This document shows, piece after piece, positions 1 to 6,571 of a stretch of DNA of 17,482 bases. The stretch comes from JAAXTX01 sp037139695. GTDB taxonomy: Bacteria; Patescibacteriota; Minisyncoccia; Moranbacterales; UBA1568. The DNA is taken from positions 1 to 17,482 of the forward strand of contig JBAXFX010000021.1 in the NCBI GenBank assembly GCA_037139695.1, read 5' to 3'. The notes beneath the pieces are model-generated. The model was not told where the DNA came from. It searched no databases and saw nothing but the letters and a program-made list of their open reading frames with translations. The translations under genes and the position numbers were made by a program. Every line of letters begins with the position of its first letter. The first letter of the stretch is position 1.

Positions 1-53
1 AAACGAAATTTTCGGATTTACAGCTCGACATGAGATTTGAGATAGATACTAAG
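1..53 (+). repeat. Right end of MITE-like element (partial, cut by window edge)
   Basis: Positions 4-53 are identical to 8912-8961, the right part of the complete element copy. The piece includes the right terminal inverted repeat (31-50 plus AAG at 51-53). The left part of this copy lies outside the window. The right-hand flank (AGGAGAATAAACG) differs from the flank at 8962, so this is a separate insertion and not a local duplication. Confidence 0.9.
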
Positions 54-93
54 AGGAGAATAAACGACCCGATAACTCAACGTTTCTCGTGGT

Positions 94-122
94 TTGACAA
101 TCCTCCGCCCATTCCGTATATT
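94..122 (+). promoter_or_regulatory. Sigma70-type promoter for the 170-499 gene
   Basis: TTGACA (94-99), exactly 17 bp, then TATATT (117-122). This is a near-consensus housekeeping promoter. Transcription should start near 129, giving a leader of about 40 nt before the ATG at 170. Confidence 0.65.
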
Positions 123-169
123 CTGGTCACAAGACATGAGTTTCGTTAACAACATATCGGAGATAAACC

Positions 170-499
170 ATGCGTGACGGTAAGAAATTGAAGATACGGC
201 AACAGCAAGGGGTTGGTACACTGAGGACGGACCTGCTCCGATACATCGTGGAAGAAGAGGATGGATGGATGACTAAACTTATCGAACAATTGACGATTCT
301 ACACCCGCAAGAAACGGAAGCACTCGAACGACTCATCCGAGATTTCGGTTACCTAGGCTACCTGAATACATATGGTCCAAGGTGGAGATCCACGGAATCA
401 GCCAGGGAGGAATACGAACTGAATCGGGTTCCGACCATACGGGATTTTTTCGCCGGACTTTTTTTAAAGTACGTTTTCAAATTCGAGGTCGAGTTATGA
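170..499 (+). CDS. Hypothetical protein, 109 aa
   Basis: I do not recognise the family. The reading frame is supported by its surroundings: a near-consensus promoter at 94-122, a GGAG SD ending about 8 nt before the ATG, and a clear intrinsic terminator 19 nt after the stop. The product is charged and soluble-looking, with a basic N-terminus (residues 1-10) and a likely helical middle (about 34-60). The tail is more hydrophobic and aromatic (FFAGLFLKYVFKF, about 92-104) and could be an amphipathic or membrane-touching helix. There is no signal peptide and no catalytic motif I can name. It is a single-gene transcription unit next to a mobile-element end, so it could be accessory. An overlapping +1-frame ORF at 382-579 runs through the terminator and is not credible. 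Confidence 0.6.
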   Translation: MRDGKKLKIRQQQGVGTLRTDLLRYIVEEEDGWMTKLIEQLTILHPQETEALERLIRDFGYLGYLNTYGPRWRSTESAREEYELNRVPTIRDFFAGLFLKYVFKFEVEL

Positions 500-517
500 A
501 TGGTTTTCTTCCGACCC

Positions 518-550
518 AAAAGGCGCCGAAGGAGCGCCTTTTCTTTATTT
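518..550 (+). terminator. Intrinsic terminator of the 109-aa gene
   Basis: A 9-bp stem, AAAAGGCGC (518-526) with GCGCCTTTT (534-542), is followed by the U-rich tail TTCTTTATTT. It lies 19 nt after the stop codon at 499. Confidence 0.8.
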
Positions 551-581
551 CCTTTTTTTACAACCCGTTAACAAAATAACG

Positions 582-616
582 TGTTATCTGTTCCCTGCTA
601 TCTGATATCTGATCAC
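582..616. repeat. Heptanucleotide repeat array ending at the M50 protease stop codon
   Basis: Five consecutive 7-mers are TGTTATC, TGTTCCC, TGCTATC, TGATATC and TGATCAC. The last overlaps the stop codon of the - strand protease gene (613-615). The same degenerate TGTTNNC unit recurs at 4641-4675, 4713-4761 and 11827-11854, and in reverse orientation at 11741-11782. Confidence 0.7.
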
Positions 617-1335
617 ACCATCAAATTGAAGAAAAAACCGAGGGCTGTATCCAAGACGGCGGAAACTGGCATCGGGAAGATGAAGAGCACGAGGACCAGG
701 ATGAGAAACCCGTACCGCTCGAGAAACATGATAGTCTCGGGTCGGAACGAGAACGTCGCATAGAGGATCTTGGAGCCGTCGAGTGGCGGGATTGGTAGCA
801 GGTTGAAAAACGCGAGCAGTACGTTCCAGAACACGATGAGCAGGCAAAGCCCGAAAATCACGTGTGGAACCGACCCCGACAGCGAGTCGGCAAACAGGCT
901 CCATCGCCCGAGGAACCCACCCTGTCCGGACAGCACTCCGGCGAACCGCGCGAAGATGTCGCGCCGAGTCAGGAAATCGATCGATAACAGGCGACTAAGC
1001 ACGACGGCAAGTAAAGCGAGTGTGATATTGGACAATGGCCCGGCCAAGGCGACGAGCGATGGTCCCCACTTCTGGTTCCGGAGATTGTACGGATTGTACG
1101 GCACCGGCTTGGCCCACCCGAACGACATCCCGGTCAGGAGAAAGAGCGTGATCGGTACGATGATGGAGCCCATCGGATCGATGTGCTTCACCGGGTTCAG
1201 ACTGAGCCTTCCGGCATACTTGGCCGTCAGGTCCCCGAGCCACAAGGCCATCCATCCATGCGATACTTCGTGGATGATGATCGAATAGATGAGGGTCAGG
1301 AAATAGAAACCGACGATGACGAGTTCGTTTGCCAT
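613..1335 (-). CDS. M50 family (site-2 protease-like) membrane metallopeptidase
   Basis: This is an intramembrane zinc protease of the site-2 protease superfamily, expected to cut transmembrane segments of substrate proteins. From the chosen start it has 240 residues. The zinc site HEVSH (22-26) sits in the first membrane helix, and the second ligand motif NLLPIPPLDGSKI (178-190, Asp186) is in a later helix. Further hydrophobic helices lie at about 6-22, 55-72, 96-116, 158-178 and 207-222. There is no PDZ domain, as in the compact family members often annotated only as 'site-2 protease family protein'. I start at 1335 (MANELVIV) because homologues begin just before this helix. The frame stays open to an ATG at 1431, but the extra 32 residues look non-coding. 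No SD is visible. The substrate is unknown. Confidence 0.88.
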   Translation of the reverse strand: MANELVIVGFYFLTLIYSIIIHEVSHGWMALWLGDLTAKYAGRLSLNPVKHIDPMGSIIVPITLFLLTGMSFGWAKPVPYNPYNLRNQKWGPSLVALAGPLSNITLALLAVVLSRLLSIDFLTRRDIFARFAGVLSGQGGFLGRWSLFADSLSGSVPHVIFGLCLLIVFWNVLLAFFNLLPIPPLDGSKILYATFSFRPETIMFLERYGFLILVLVLFIFPMPVSAVLDTALGFFFNLMV

Positions 1336-1668
1336 AAGAGGAAGCGAAAGATGAAAAGTGTAAAAATATGGGAACAGGAACAGACGGCGACGAACGACGG
1401 CATGGACAGCGAGGGGATGGCTATACCCCATGATTTCGTGATCGAAATGTTACGGTGTGAAAAATTAATAATGATAATAATCCGACATTGTCTACCCCCT
1501 TTTTCCCGTCCCACTTCTCCCCTTACATCCTTTCTCCCTTTTCCTCTATCCCTCCCTCATTCGCGTTTCGCCTTCCGCCTTTCGTAATCGGTACCGACTT
1601 CGACACCCCTTGCCAGACGGCAATCTTCATGATAACCTGTCTCCTGTAATACCTCAAGACCCCCGACT
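1336..1668. other. Divergent intergenic region (M50 protease / bL28)
   Basis: No credible gene lies in these 333 bases. On the M50 side, a TACACT -10-like hexamer sits inside ATGAAAAGTGTAAAA (1349-1363, + strand). The same 15-mer occurs upstream of ftsA near 15169. A pyrimidine-rich tract runs about 1495-1560 (purine-rich on the - strand), preceded by an AT-rich patch at 1460-1482. For bL28, TTGCCA (1610-1615) lies 17 bp from a poor -10, so the promoter is uncertain. Confidence 0.4.
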
Positions 1669-1854
1669 ATGAGCCGAGTATGCCAGATGACCGGCCGTGG
1701 GACCCGTTCCGGAAACTCACGCAGCCATTCCAATATCGCCACCAAGCGCAAATTTGCCATCAACCTTCAGACGAAGACGATCGACGGCAAGCGCGTCCGC
1801 CTCTCCGCCAAGGCCATCAAGACCCTCGCCAAACAGGCCGCGGCAGCTAAATAA
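1669..1854 (+). CDS. rpmB: 50S ribosomal protein bL28
   Basis: bL28 is a large-subunit protein. The 61-residue product opens with the family signature (MSRVCQMTGRG) and the conserved SHSNIATKRKF block at about 19-29. A basic, Ala/Lys-rich C-terminal helix (about 46-61) follows. It is at the short end for the family, because the C-terminal extension of the ~78-residue E. coli type is absent. The start is fixed by the family signature, yet no SD is present: the bases before the ATG are pyrimidine-rich. It stands alone on the + strand between convergent and divergent neighbours and has its own strong terminator 24 nt downstream. Confidence 0.95.
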   Translation: MSRVCQMTGRGTRSGNSRSHSNIATKRKFAINLQTKTIDGKRVRLSAKAIKTLAKQAAAAK

Positions 1855-1877
1855 GCGGATACCGGACGATTCAGGAC

Positions 1878-1909
1878 AACCCCGCCCTTCGCGAAGGGCG
1901 GGGTTTTCG
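1878..1909 (+). terminator. Intrinsic terminator after bL28
   Basis: A perfect palindrome, AACCCCGCCCTTCG / CGAAGGGCGGGGTT, spans 1878-1905 and is followed by TTTTCGT on the + strand. A closely similar hairpin (CCCGCCCTTCG with a GAAG loop side) recurs at 15323-15344 without a T-tail, so this may belong to a small repeat family. Confidence 0.85.
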
Positions 1910-1914
1910 TATAG

Positions 1915-1944
1915 AAAAATACTCCGGAACGTTTTGTTCCGGAG
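1915..1944 (-). terminator. Intrinsic terminator of the acyltransferase gene
   Basis: CTCCGGAAC (1922-1930) pairs with GTTCCGGAG (1936-1944). On the - strand the stem is followed by TATTTTTCT (complement of 1913-1921). It lies 14 nt after the acyltransferase stop and faces the bL28 terminator, so the two convergent genes have separate back-to-back terminators. Confidence 0.8.
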
Positions 1945-1958
1945 CTTGACGACCAATA

Positions 1959-2951
1959 CTACACGGCAATCGACGTCTGATTCCTCAGACTCTTCGCATA
2001 CCGTCCGCGAGCTTCTTCCGTCGGAGCGAGATCGGCAATGGCACACATAATCCGATACATCCCCTCTTCCTCCGTATTTCCCAAATCGGAACCAAGGAGC
2101 GGAGAGCCGAACCGACAAGTCACCTTTCCCTTGGAAAGCGAACTAAAGAATGCAAAGAAGTCATCTTCCCCATATTGTTTTTTCCTTTCGGTAGGAGGAA
2201 CGATCGTTTCCGGTCCCACGAGGAAGGAAGGCAGTACCATGACGTTTTGGTAATGTTCTCCTCCCAGGGCTCTCGGGATCGCCATTGTCGATGGAACCCC
2301 TTCTTTAAGCTTTCCGGAAAGATTATCACCCGTTCCCTCGGGGAATACGAAGTACATGCTTCGCACCTCCTTTATCCTTCGAATCGCCGCGAAGTTCTGA
2401 TTGCGCATCGCGCTCAATTTTTCGACCTCATTCCTGCTTGCGGCCTCATCCAGATATTTTTTCGAATGCACCCGGACAAGATCCACGTACGACGCGTACA
2501 TGCGCAGGAATATCGATTCCCAGACCCGCTGGCCCGCCACGAATGTTATCGGGATATCATCCGATTCCCCGAGTTCACGGAGGGCGCGCCAAACGACCGT
2601 CGCGTCGACCGGACCGGTATGATTCGACATCACGACCACGTGGCCGCCGGACCGATAATGCGCGAACGCGGCACGCAGATATTCTTTCCCCTCGATAGTC
2701 AATGAAAGCAACAACCTATCAAGCAAAAAATCGACCAAAGCCCTCGATTCCGGCGTCGCGGCAAGAAATGCGCGCCTTGTCCTGTCCTGCTCTATGATAG
2801 GCTGAAGCGTACTCTCACGGATATAAGTCGCCGTCAATAAGGACTGCAGTTCGTCACTCTCCGACGGAATCAGTCCTAATCGCTTGGCCAGACCCGGTAT
2901 CAAGCCGGAAACATACTCAAGCACGCCTTTGTTCGGATCAAAAGTTTCCAT
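1959..2951 (-). CDS. PlsC/PlsB-type acyltransferase, 330 aa
   Basis: This is a probable glycerolipid acyltransferase that transfers a fatty acyl chain to a glycerol-phosphate or lysophosphatidate acceptor at the membrane. The superfamily blocks are visible in order: the catalytic NHTGPVD (Asn110-His111-x4-Asp116), a central stretch with the basic VRVHSKK (about 159-165), and FPEGT (203-207, phosphate binding). A proline block, IVPPTE (about 247-252), follows. The ~105-residue N-terminal extension before the catalytic His and the lack of obvious membrane helices resemble the soluble or peripheral glycerol-3-phosphate acyltransferases more than the ~240-residue PlsC. The exact acceptor cannot be told from sequence. 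The start at 2951 has no SD. It forms a one-gene unit with its own terminator. Confidence 0.8.
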   Translation of the reverse strand: METFDPNKGVLEYVSGLIPGLAKRLGLIPSESDELQSLLTATYIRESTLQPIIEQDRTRRAFLAATPESRALVDFLLDRLLLSLTIEGKEYLRAAFAHYRSGGHVVVMSNHTGPVDATVVWRALRELGESDDIPITFVAGQRVWESIFLRMYASYVDLVRVHSKKYLDEAASRNEVEKLSAMRNQNFAAIRRIKEVRSMYFVFPEGTGDNLSGKLKEGVPSTMAIPRALGGEHYQNVMVLPSFLVGPETIVPPTERKKQYGEDDFFAFFSSLSKGKVTCRFGSPLLGSDLGNTEEEGMYRIMCAIADLAPTEEARGRYAKSLRNQTSIAV

Positions 2952-2997
2952 GATAGTTATAGGGCTAGATTGTTAAGGAAACATTCAAATTGACTTC

Positions 2998-3026
2998 TTT
3001 CTAACAGAAAATCGTACTTATGTCAA
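2998..3026 (-). promoter_or_regulatory. Candidate promoter of the acyltransferase gene
   Basis: On the - strand, TTGACA (3021-3026), 17 bp, TAGAAA (2998-3003). The surrounding 75 bp hold several TTGAC/GTCAA words on both strands (2990, 3022, 3029, 3037), so divergent promoters or an operator could overlap here. Confidence 0.45.
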
Positions 3027-3116
3027 TTGTCAAAACTTGACGTGGAGACAGCTTTAGTCTTGAATGTTGATACTTGGCCGATTTTCCATTCATTAAAAAT
3101 AAAAGGAGTGAACCTC

Positions 3117-3296
3117 ATGGATCCTCTTAATGACAAAAAAATCACGGGCGTCATCCCACTCGAAAAAAATCAACCAACTAACGAGGAGGATTTTCCTCTC
3201 GACACCGAAACCGGATTGAATACGCCGAATACAAATCTCATAAGCGGTCTTGGAGGCGCTTTCGTTATTTCGGACGACCTTCCTGATCCGGAATAA
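3117..3296 (+). CDS. Small acidic hypothetical protein, 59 aa
   Basis: I do not recognise this protein. I start at ATG 3117 because AGGAG lies 9 nt upstream. The frame is open further back to 3027, but that start has no SD. The gene ends directly before a strong intrinsic terminator, so it is a free-standing unit. The product has about 12 Asp/Glu against 3 Lys. It is rich in Asn/Thr/Pro and ends in a Gly-rich hydrophobic patch (LISGLGGAFVISDD, about 41-54) followed by DLPDPE. Membrane helices, a signal peptide and cysteines are absent. The Gly-Gly followed by an acidic tail vaguely recalls peptide-precursor leaders, but no maturation or export gene is nearby, so no function is assigned. Confidence 0.6.
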   Translation: MDPLNDKKITGVIPLEKNQPTNEEDFPLDTETGLNTPNTNLISGLGGAFVISDDLPDPE

Positions 3297-3300
3297 AAAC

Positions 3301-3340
3301 AAAAAAGCCTTCGCGATAATACCGAGGGCTTTTTTATTTT
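3301..3340. terminator. Bidirectional terminator between the 59-aa gene (+) and tspO (-)
   Basis: AAAAAAGCCTTCG (3301-3313) pairs with CGAGGGCTTTTTT (3323-3335), a 13-bp stem with one G-U pair. T-runs follow on both strands (TTTTTATTTT on +, TTTTTTGTTTT on -). It serves the convergent pair ending at 3296 and 3351. Confidence 0.85.
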
Positions 3341-3350
3341 CCTTTCCGTC

Positions 3351-3746
3351 CTATCGGTTCATCGCCGTGACGGTGAACTGAAGCGTCGTCGCGAAGAGAA
3401 CCCAACAAAGATACGGGATATTCATAAGCGTCACCCACGGCGCATACGGCCAGATCGCGATCATCGTCCACGCGAGCGTCGCGAGGATGAGCACGCAGTC
3501 CACTGCGGCAAGCGCATTGTTTTGTAAGCCGAATTGGATCGGCGAGAACGCCAGATTGAAAACGATATTCAGTATGAACGGCAGAAGTACGATGAACGGG
3601 ATCTTGCCGGCGAAATACAATCGCACAACATTGCCAAACGATATCGCGATCAGGACATAGAGCACCGTCCATGCGGGACCGAACAGCCACGCGGGCGGTG
3701 CCCACGACGGCTTGGCAAGTGACGAGTACCAGGAGTACTGGTTCAT
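3351..3746 (-). CDS. tspO: TspO/MBR family membrane protein
   Basis: A tryptophan-rich sensory protein and translocator homologue, a five-helix inner-membrane protein that binds porphyrins and similar ligands. The 131-residue product shows the family blocks: WYSSLAKPSWAPPAWLFGP (6-24), then AWTVLY, a central NIVFNLAFSPIQFGLQN, and a C-terminal PYLCWVLFATTLQF. The length is slightly below the usual 150-160 residues. I start at ATG 3746; the open frame continues to 3809 but overlaps the upstream gene. It begins 4 nt after the stop of the 210-aa membrane protein, so the two are probably translated from one mRNA. The physiological role in an organism with little visible porphyrin metabolism is unclear. 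Confidence 0.93.
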   Translation of the reverse strand: MNQYSWYSSLAKPSWAPPAWLFGPAWTVLYVLIAISFGNVVRLYFAGKIPFIVLLPFILNIVFNLAFSPIQFGLQNNALAAVDCVLILATLAWTMIAIWPYAPWVTLMNIPYLCWVLFATTLQFTVTAMNR

Positions 3747-3750
3747 AGGG

Positions 3751-4383
3751 TTATCGCTCTTCCCGACGAAGGATCCGCAAGACACCGAAAGCGATGGCAG
3801 CACCGGCAAGCGCGGTCGCGAGCTGGAGCCAGCCGAAGACCGTCAATACCGTACCGGAAAGCGACGTCCCCCGAAACAGGGTCAAGGAGAATGCGAGGCC
3901 GACCGTGAACAACAGCGCCGACTTCGCGACCGCGGCGACAACGGCAGTCGTCACATACGGACGCACCGTCGCGCCTAAAGCGTCTCCTGCTCCCCTTTCG
4001 GAGGGGAGCTCCTGAGTCCTCGAGGGTGAGGGGTGGGAGAAACCGTTCCGGAATCCCCGGTCCGCCACAAACACCAACAACAGATTCCCCGCCATGATGA
4101 ATGGAACGAGCGGGGCGAACGCCACGGGCAATTGCCCCGTCGAGACCGCCACCAAGCTCGGCACGGTCGCGATCAGGAACGATTCCTTGCGGAACCCGAA
4201 GAACACCACGGACAAAAACAGCGCCGCGTTCACGAACGACCCGGTGATCGGCTGCGAGAACACCAAAGGAGACACGAGCACGAGCACCGACAAAAACGCG
4301 AACCGATACAGGCGCATCGCTCCCGTCCCCTGAAACGACAGCGCTTTCGCTCCTTCTTCCGCTTTAAAATTTTCCGTATTCAT
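3751..4383 (-). CDS. Multi-pass membrane protein (hydrogenase-neighbour family) with a repeat-derived insert
   Basis: A 210-residue protein with about five membrane helices (roughly 27-43, 50-66, 68-84, 90-107, then 143-170 and 180-203). The blocks QPITGSFVNAALFLSVV (44-60) and PLVPFIMAGNLLLVF (91-105) match, from memory, a small family that databases often label 'iron hydrogenase' because it occurs beside such enzymes. The fold resembles ECF-transporter substrate-binding subunits. Its role is unknown; it is not an enzyme with an H-cluster. It lies 375 bp downstream of the [FeFe] hydrogenase gene and 4 nt before tspO. Residues about 114-136, rich in Ser/Pro/Arg/Glu, come from a palindromic repeat (3985-4045) lying in frame within a loop. 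I start at 4383 because an extended -10 promoter at 4403-4411 rules out the ATG at 4416. Confidence 0.75.
   Translation of the reverse strand: MNTENFKAEEGAKALSFQGTGAMRLYRFAFLSVLVLVSPLVFSQPITGSFVNAALFLSVVFFGFRKESFLIATVPSLVAVSTGQLPVAFAPLVPFIMAGNLLLVFVADRGFRNGFSHPSPSRTQELPSERGAGDALGATVRPYVTTAVVAAVAKSALLFTVGLAFSLTLFRGTSLSGTVLTVFGWLQLATALAGAAIAFGVLRILRREER
3985..4045 (-). repeat. Palindromic repeat inside the membrane-protein gene
   Basis: GCTCCCCT (3989-3996) pairs with AGGGGAGC (4002-4009). On the - strand this is preceded by ACCCTCGAGGACTCAGGAG. The copy at 4483-4509 shows CCTCGAAGACTCGGTACTC before the hairpin CTCCCTTT/AAAGGGAG. The shared order and wording indicate one repeat family, with this copy fixed in a coding sequence. 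Confidence 0.65.
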
Positions 4384-4402
4384 ATGTTTTCCGATTAACA
4401 AT

Positions 4403-4411
4403 ATTATACCA
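4403..4411 (-). promoter_or_regulatory. Extended -10 promoter of the 210-aa membrane protein/tspO unit
   Basis: On the - strand it reads TGG-TATAAT: a perfect -10 at 4403-4408 with an upstream TGn. There is no good -35. The start site should fall near 4396, giving a leader of only about 13 nt to ATG 4383. The nrdR promoter uses the same TGG-TATATT form. Confidence 0.6.
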
Positions 4412-4472
4412 TTCAAAATAATGAGCTCTCCTAAAGGTCATGCCAGCAGAATCCGCTCAGAAACAAATCCCT

Positions 4473-4580
4473 CCCCTCGAAGACTCGGTACTCCCTTTAC
4501 GAAAGGGAGAGATCGATTACGATACGAGTGATGGATAAGGCGCCTCCCCCTTTCGGAAAGGGGGAACGAGGGGGATTTGT
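4473..4580. repeat. Composite palindromic (REP/BIME-like) element, 108 bp
   Basis: The outer arms are inverted: ACAAATCC...CCCTCG (4473-4489) against CGAGGGGGATTTGT (4567-4580). Inside are two hairpins, CTCCCTTT/AAAGGGAG (4491-4498, 4502-4509) and CCCCCTTT/AAAGGGGG (4546-4553, 4557-4564). A related copy lies within the coding region at 3985-4045. Confidence 0.75.
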
Positions 4581-4640
4581 GCATCGTTTACCGTATATAC
4601 ATTATAGGGAATGCATTTATTGGAAACCGTATTACTTCCA

Positions 4641-4675
4641 TGTTATCTGTTTAATATTAACTGTTATCTACTTCC
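4641..4675. repeat. Heptanucleotide repeat array
   Basis: Five in-phase 7-mers: TGTTATC, TGTTTAA, TATTAAC, TGTTATC, TACTTCC. This is the same unit type as at 582, 4713 and 11827, but it is not adjacent to a stop codon. Confidence 0.65.
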
Positions 4676-4712
4676 GCCATATGTCATTGCCAAAAAAATT
4701 ATAAATTCTTCT

Positions 4713-4761
4713 TGTTCCCTGTTCCCTGTTCCCTGTTAACTGTTATCCGTTCTCTATCCTA
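4713..4761. repeat. Heptanucleotide repeat array ending at the hydrogenase stop codon
   Basis: Seven in-phase 7-mers: TGTTCCC three times (4713-4733), then TGTTAAC, TGTTATC, CGTTCTC and TATCCTA. The last unit ends exactly on the - strand stop codon (4759-4761). Confidence 0.8.
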
Positions 4762-6468
4762 CGTCTGCTTCGAATCCTTCAACGTCTCCACCGCCGCCTT
4801 GTCGCGCTTCGCGTACTTGGTATGGAGGATTTTCTTTCTCGTGGCTTCGGTATTAAAGTACTCGCGATAGACGGCCTGCACCGGTTTGCTCTGGTGCGCG
4901 ACGCGGAGCGACCCTTTCTTGTCGATCGAATAGAGTCCCGCGGAACGCTTCTTCACGATGTCGGCCGACGTCGGAATCGGTTGGCCACCGCCACCGATAC
5001 ATCCGCCCGGGCAGGTCATCACCTCGAACGCGTCATATTTGTGCGGATCCTTTTTCAATTCCTCGAGCACCTTCCGTGCGTTATCGAGACCGCTGACCAC
5101 ACAGATCCGGATTGTCGTCTCGCCGATGGTCACGATTTTCTCCTTACGTCCATCGATACCGCGGATCTCCTGCATCGCATCTTCGGGTAGTTCTTCTTTG
5201 GTCATCAGATAATACGCCGTGCGGAATGCGGATTCAAACACGCCTCCCGAGGAGCCGTATATCACTCCCGCGCCTGATGGTACACCAAACGGATCATCCG
5301 CCGATTCCGATTCGAGTTTCGACAAATCAATACCACGTTTACGGAACAGTCGTGCAAGCTCGCGTGTTGTAAGCACGCGATCAACCGGAGACCGCCCATC
5401 GATCTGTAATTCCTCGCGTCCCGCCTCGGCCTTCTTGGCAACGCATGGCATAATAGAAACCATTTCGATATCCTCCGGTCGCAGACCGACCGTATGGCTC
5501 CAGTATTCCTTCACGATCCCCCCAAGCATGATCTGCGGGGAGCGCGACGACGCGAGGTTCGGTATGAACTCGGGATAGTAAAACTCCACGAACTTCACCC
5601 ACGACGGACAACACGACGTCATCGCCGGGAGCGGTCCACCCGCGCGGATCCGACCGACGACCTCGGCGGCTTCTTCCATCGTCGTGAAGTCCGCACCCGC
5701 CGCCGTATCGAACACATATTTGAAACCGACCCGGCGCAGTCCCGCGACAAGCTGACCCGTGGCGACCGATCCGGCTTCCATACCGAACTCCTCGCCGATA
5801 CTCGTCCGGATCGACGGCGCGAACTGCACGACAACCGTCTTGCTCCCGTCGGCGAAAATCCGCTCAAGCTCTTCGAATTCTCCCACGCCCTCGATGGCAC
5901 CCACCGGACAATGGATGATGCACTGCCCGCAGTTGATGCACTCGATATTCGGATCATCGGACAGTTTTACTTTCCCCGTCGAAGGATCGATCGAGAGATA
6001 GCCAGTCGGACATACTCGAACGCAATTTCCACAACCAATGCACTTCGTCTGATCAAACACGATTGTTCCCGAACGGAATACCTGATCGGTTTCCTGTTTT
6101 TTTCCGGTCGGCTTTGCTTTATATTCACGGACAAGCTCGAGAAGATGGCACTTCTGCAAGAAGACGCAGTCGTCGCACTCGAGTACATGATGCCCAAGGA
6201 GCGTCTCGAGATTACCCTGACGCTCCGCTACGAGCTCTGGCGTGTTCGTTGATACATCCATGCCCTCTTCGACGCCGGTCACGCAGGCGCGCACAAATGC
6301 TTCCCGACCCGCAACCGACACCACACACATCCCACACGTACCAGAAGCCGGCAAATCCGGATGAGTACACAAAGTCGGTATCACCACCCCCGCCTTTTTT
6401 GCAGCCTCAAGAATCGTTGCCGACTTTTTCACCTTGACCGATATGCCGTCGATAGTGATCGTAACCAT
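4759..6468 (-). CDS. hydA: [FeFe] hydrogenase, M3-type (2Fe-2S, His-Cys 4Fe-4S, 2x 4Fe-4S, H-cluster)
   Basis: This enzyme catalyses reversible H2 formation from protons and low-potential electrons, presumably from ferredoxin. It has 569 residues against 574 for clostridial CpI. Cofactor sites in order: 2Fe-2S Cys34/45/48/62; His94-x3-Cys98-x2-Cys101-x5-Cys107; 4Fe-4S Cys143/146/149/153 and Cys177/180/183/187. The H-cluster motifs are TSCCPSW (284-290), MPCVAKKAE (340-348) and VMTCPGGCIGGGGQP (483-497). H-cluster ligands Cys287, 342, 486 and 490 sit at a constant offset of 13 from CpI Cys300/355/499/503. The relay residues Cys286, Glu266, Glu269 and Arg273 are kept, but Ala306 replaces the pathway Ser319. 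There is no signal peptide, so it is cytoplasmic. A TTGACC-17-TACAAT promoter lies upstream, with no SD. Maturases HydE/F/G are not in the window. Confidence 0.97.
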   Translation of the reverse strand: MVTITIDGISVKVKKSATILEAAKKAGVVIPTLCTHPDLPASGTCGMCVVSVAGREAFVRACVTGVEEGMDVSTNTPELVAERQGNLETLLGHHVLECDDCVFLQKCHLLELVREYKAKPTGKKQETDQVFRSGTIVFDQTKCIGCGNCVRVCPTGYLSIDPSTGKVKLSDDPNIECINCGQCIIHCPVGAIEGVGEFEELERIFADGSKTVVVQFAPSIRTSIGEEFGMEAGSVATGQLVAGLRRVGFKYVFDTAAGADFTTMEEAAEVVGRIRAGGPLPAMTSCCPSWVKFVEFYYPEFIPNLASSRSPQIMLGGIVKEYWSHTVGLRPEDIEMVSIMPCVAKKAEAGREELQIDGRSPVDRVLTTRELARLFRKRGIDLSKLESESADDPFGVPSGAGVIYGSSGGVFESAFRTAYYLMTKEELPEDAMQEIRGIDGRKEKIVTIGETTIRICVVSGLDNARKVLEELKKDPHKYDAFEVMTCPGGCIGGGGQPIPTSADIVKKRSAGLYSIDKKGSLRVAHQSKPVQAVYREYFNTEATRKKILHTKYAKRDKAAVETLKDSKQT

Positions 6469-6499
6469 AGCGCGGCGGATATACGTTTATTTCTTCTTC

Positions 6500-6528
6500 A
6501 TTGTACTCCGCGTGCGAAAGCGGGTCAA
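6500..6528 (-). promoter_or_regulatory. Promoter of the [FeFe] hydrogenase gene
   Basis: On the - strand, TTGACC (6523-6528), 17 bp, TACAAT (6500-6505). The -35 overlaps the T-tail of the upstream transpeptidase terminator. The expected leader is about 25 nt. Confidence 0.6.
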
Positions 6529-6558
6529 AAAACGTCCCGGAAATTCCTTTCCGGGACG
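6527..6558 (-). terminator. Intrinsic terminator of the L,D-transpeptidase gene
   Basis: CGTCCCGGAAA (6533-6543) pairs perfectly with TTTCCGGGACG (6548-6558) around a 4-nt loop. On the - strand it is followed by TTTTTTGA (complement of 6525-6532). It lies 13 nt past the stop codon. Confidence 0.9.
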
Positions 6559-6571
6559 AGCGCGTTCGATT

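Larger units (their letters stand above)
4417..4758. other. Repeat-filled intergenic region downstream of the hydrogenase gene
   Basis: These 342 bases hold no gene. They contain a composite palindromic element (4473-4580) and two heptanucleotide arrays (4641-4675 and 4713-4761). I see no classic T-tailed terminator. The G/C hairpins of the palindromic element may block transcription from the hydrogenase gene. Confidence 0.7.

Noticed and set aside
1349..1363. 15-base match with 15169-15183 upstream of ftsA
   Set aside because: AT-rich, and one such match in 17 kb is close to chance. It is noted in the intergenic entries but not proposed as a regulatory site.
1495..1560. Pyrimidine-rich tract as a triplex or regulatory element
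   Set aside because: No mirror symmetry or clear period could be established by eye. A similar T/C-rich stretch at 10150-10210 suggests general intergenic composition.
4473..4761. CRISPR array from the repeats after the hydrogenase gene
   Set aside because: The units are 7-mers or hairpin pairs with no regular spacers, and no cas gene is present.
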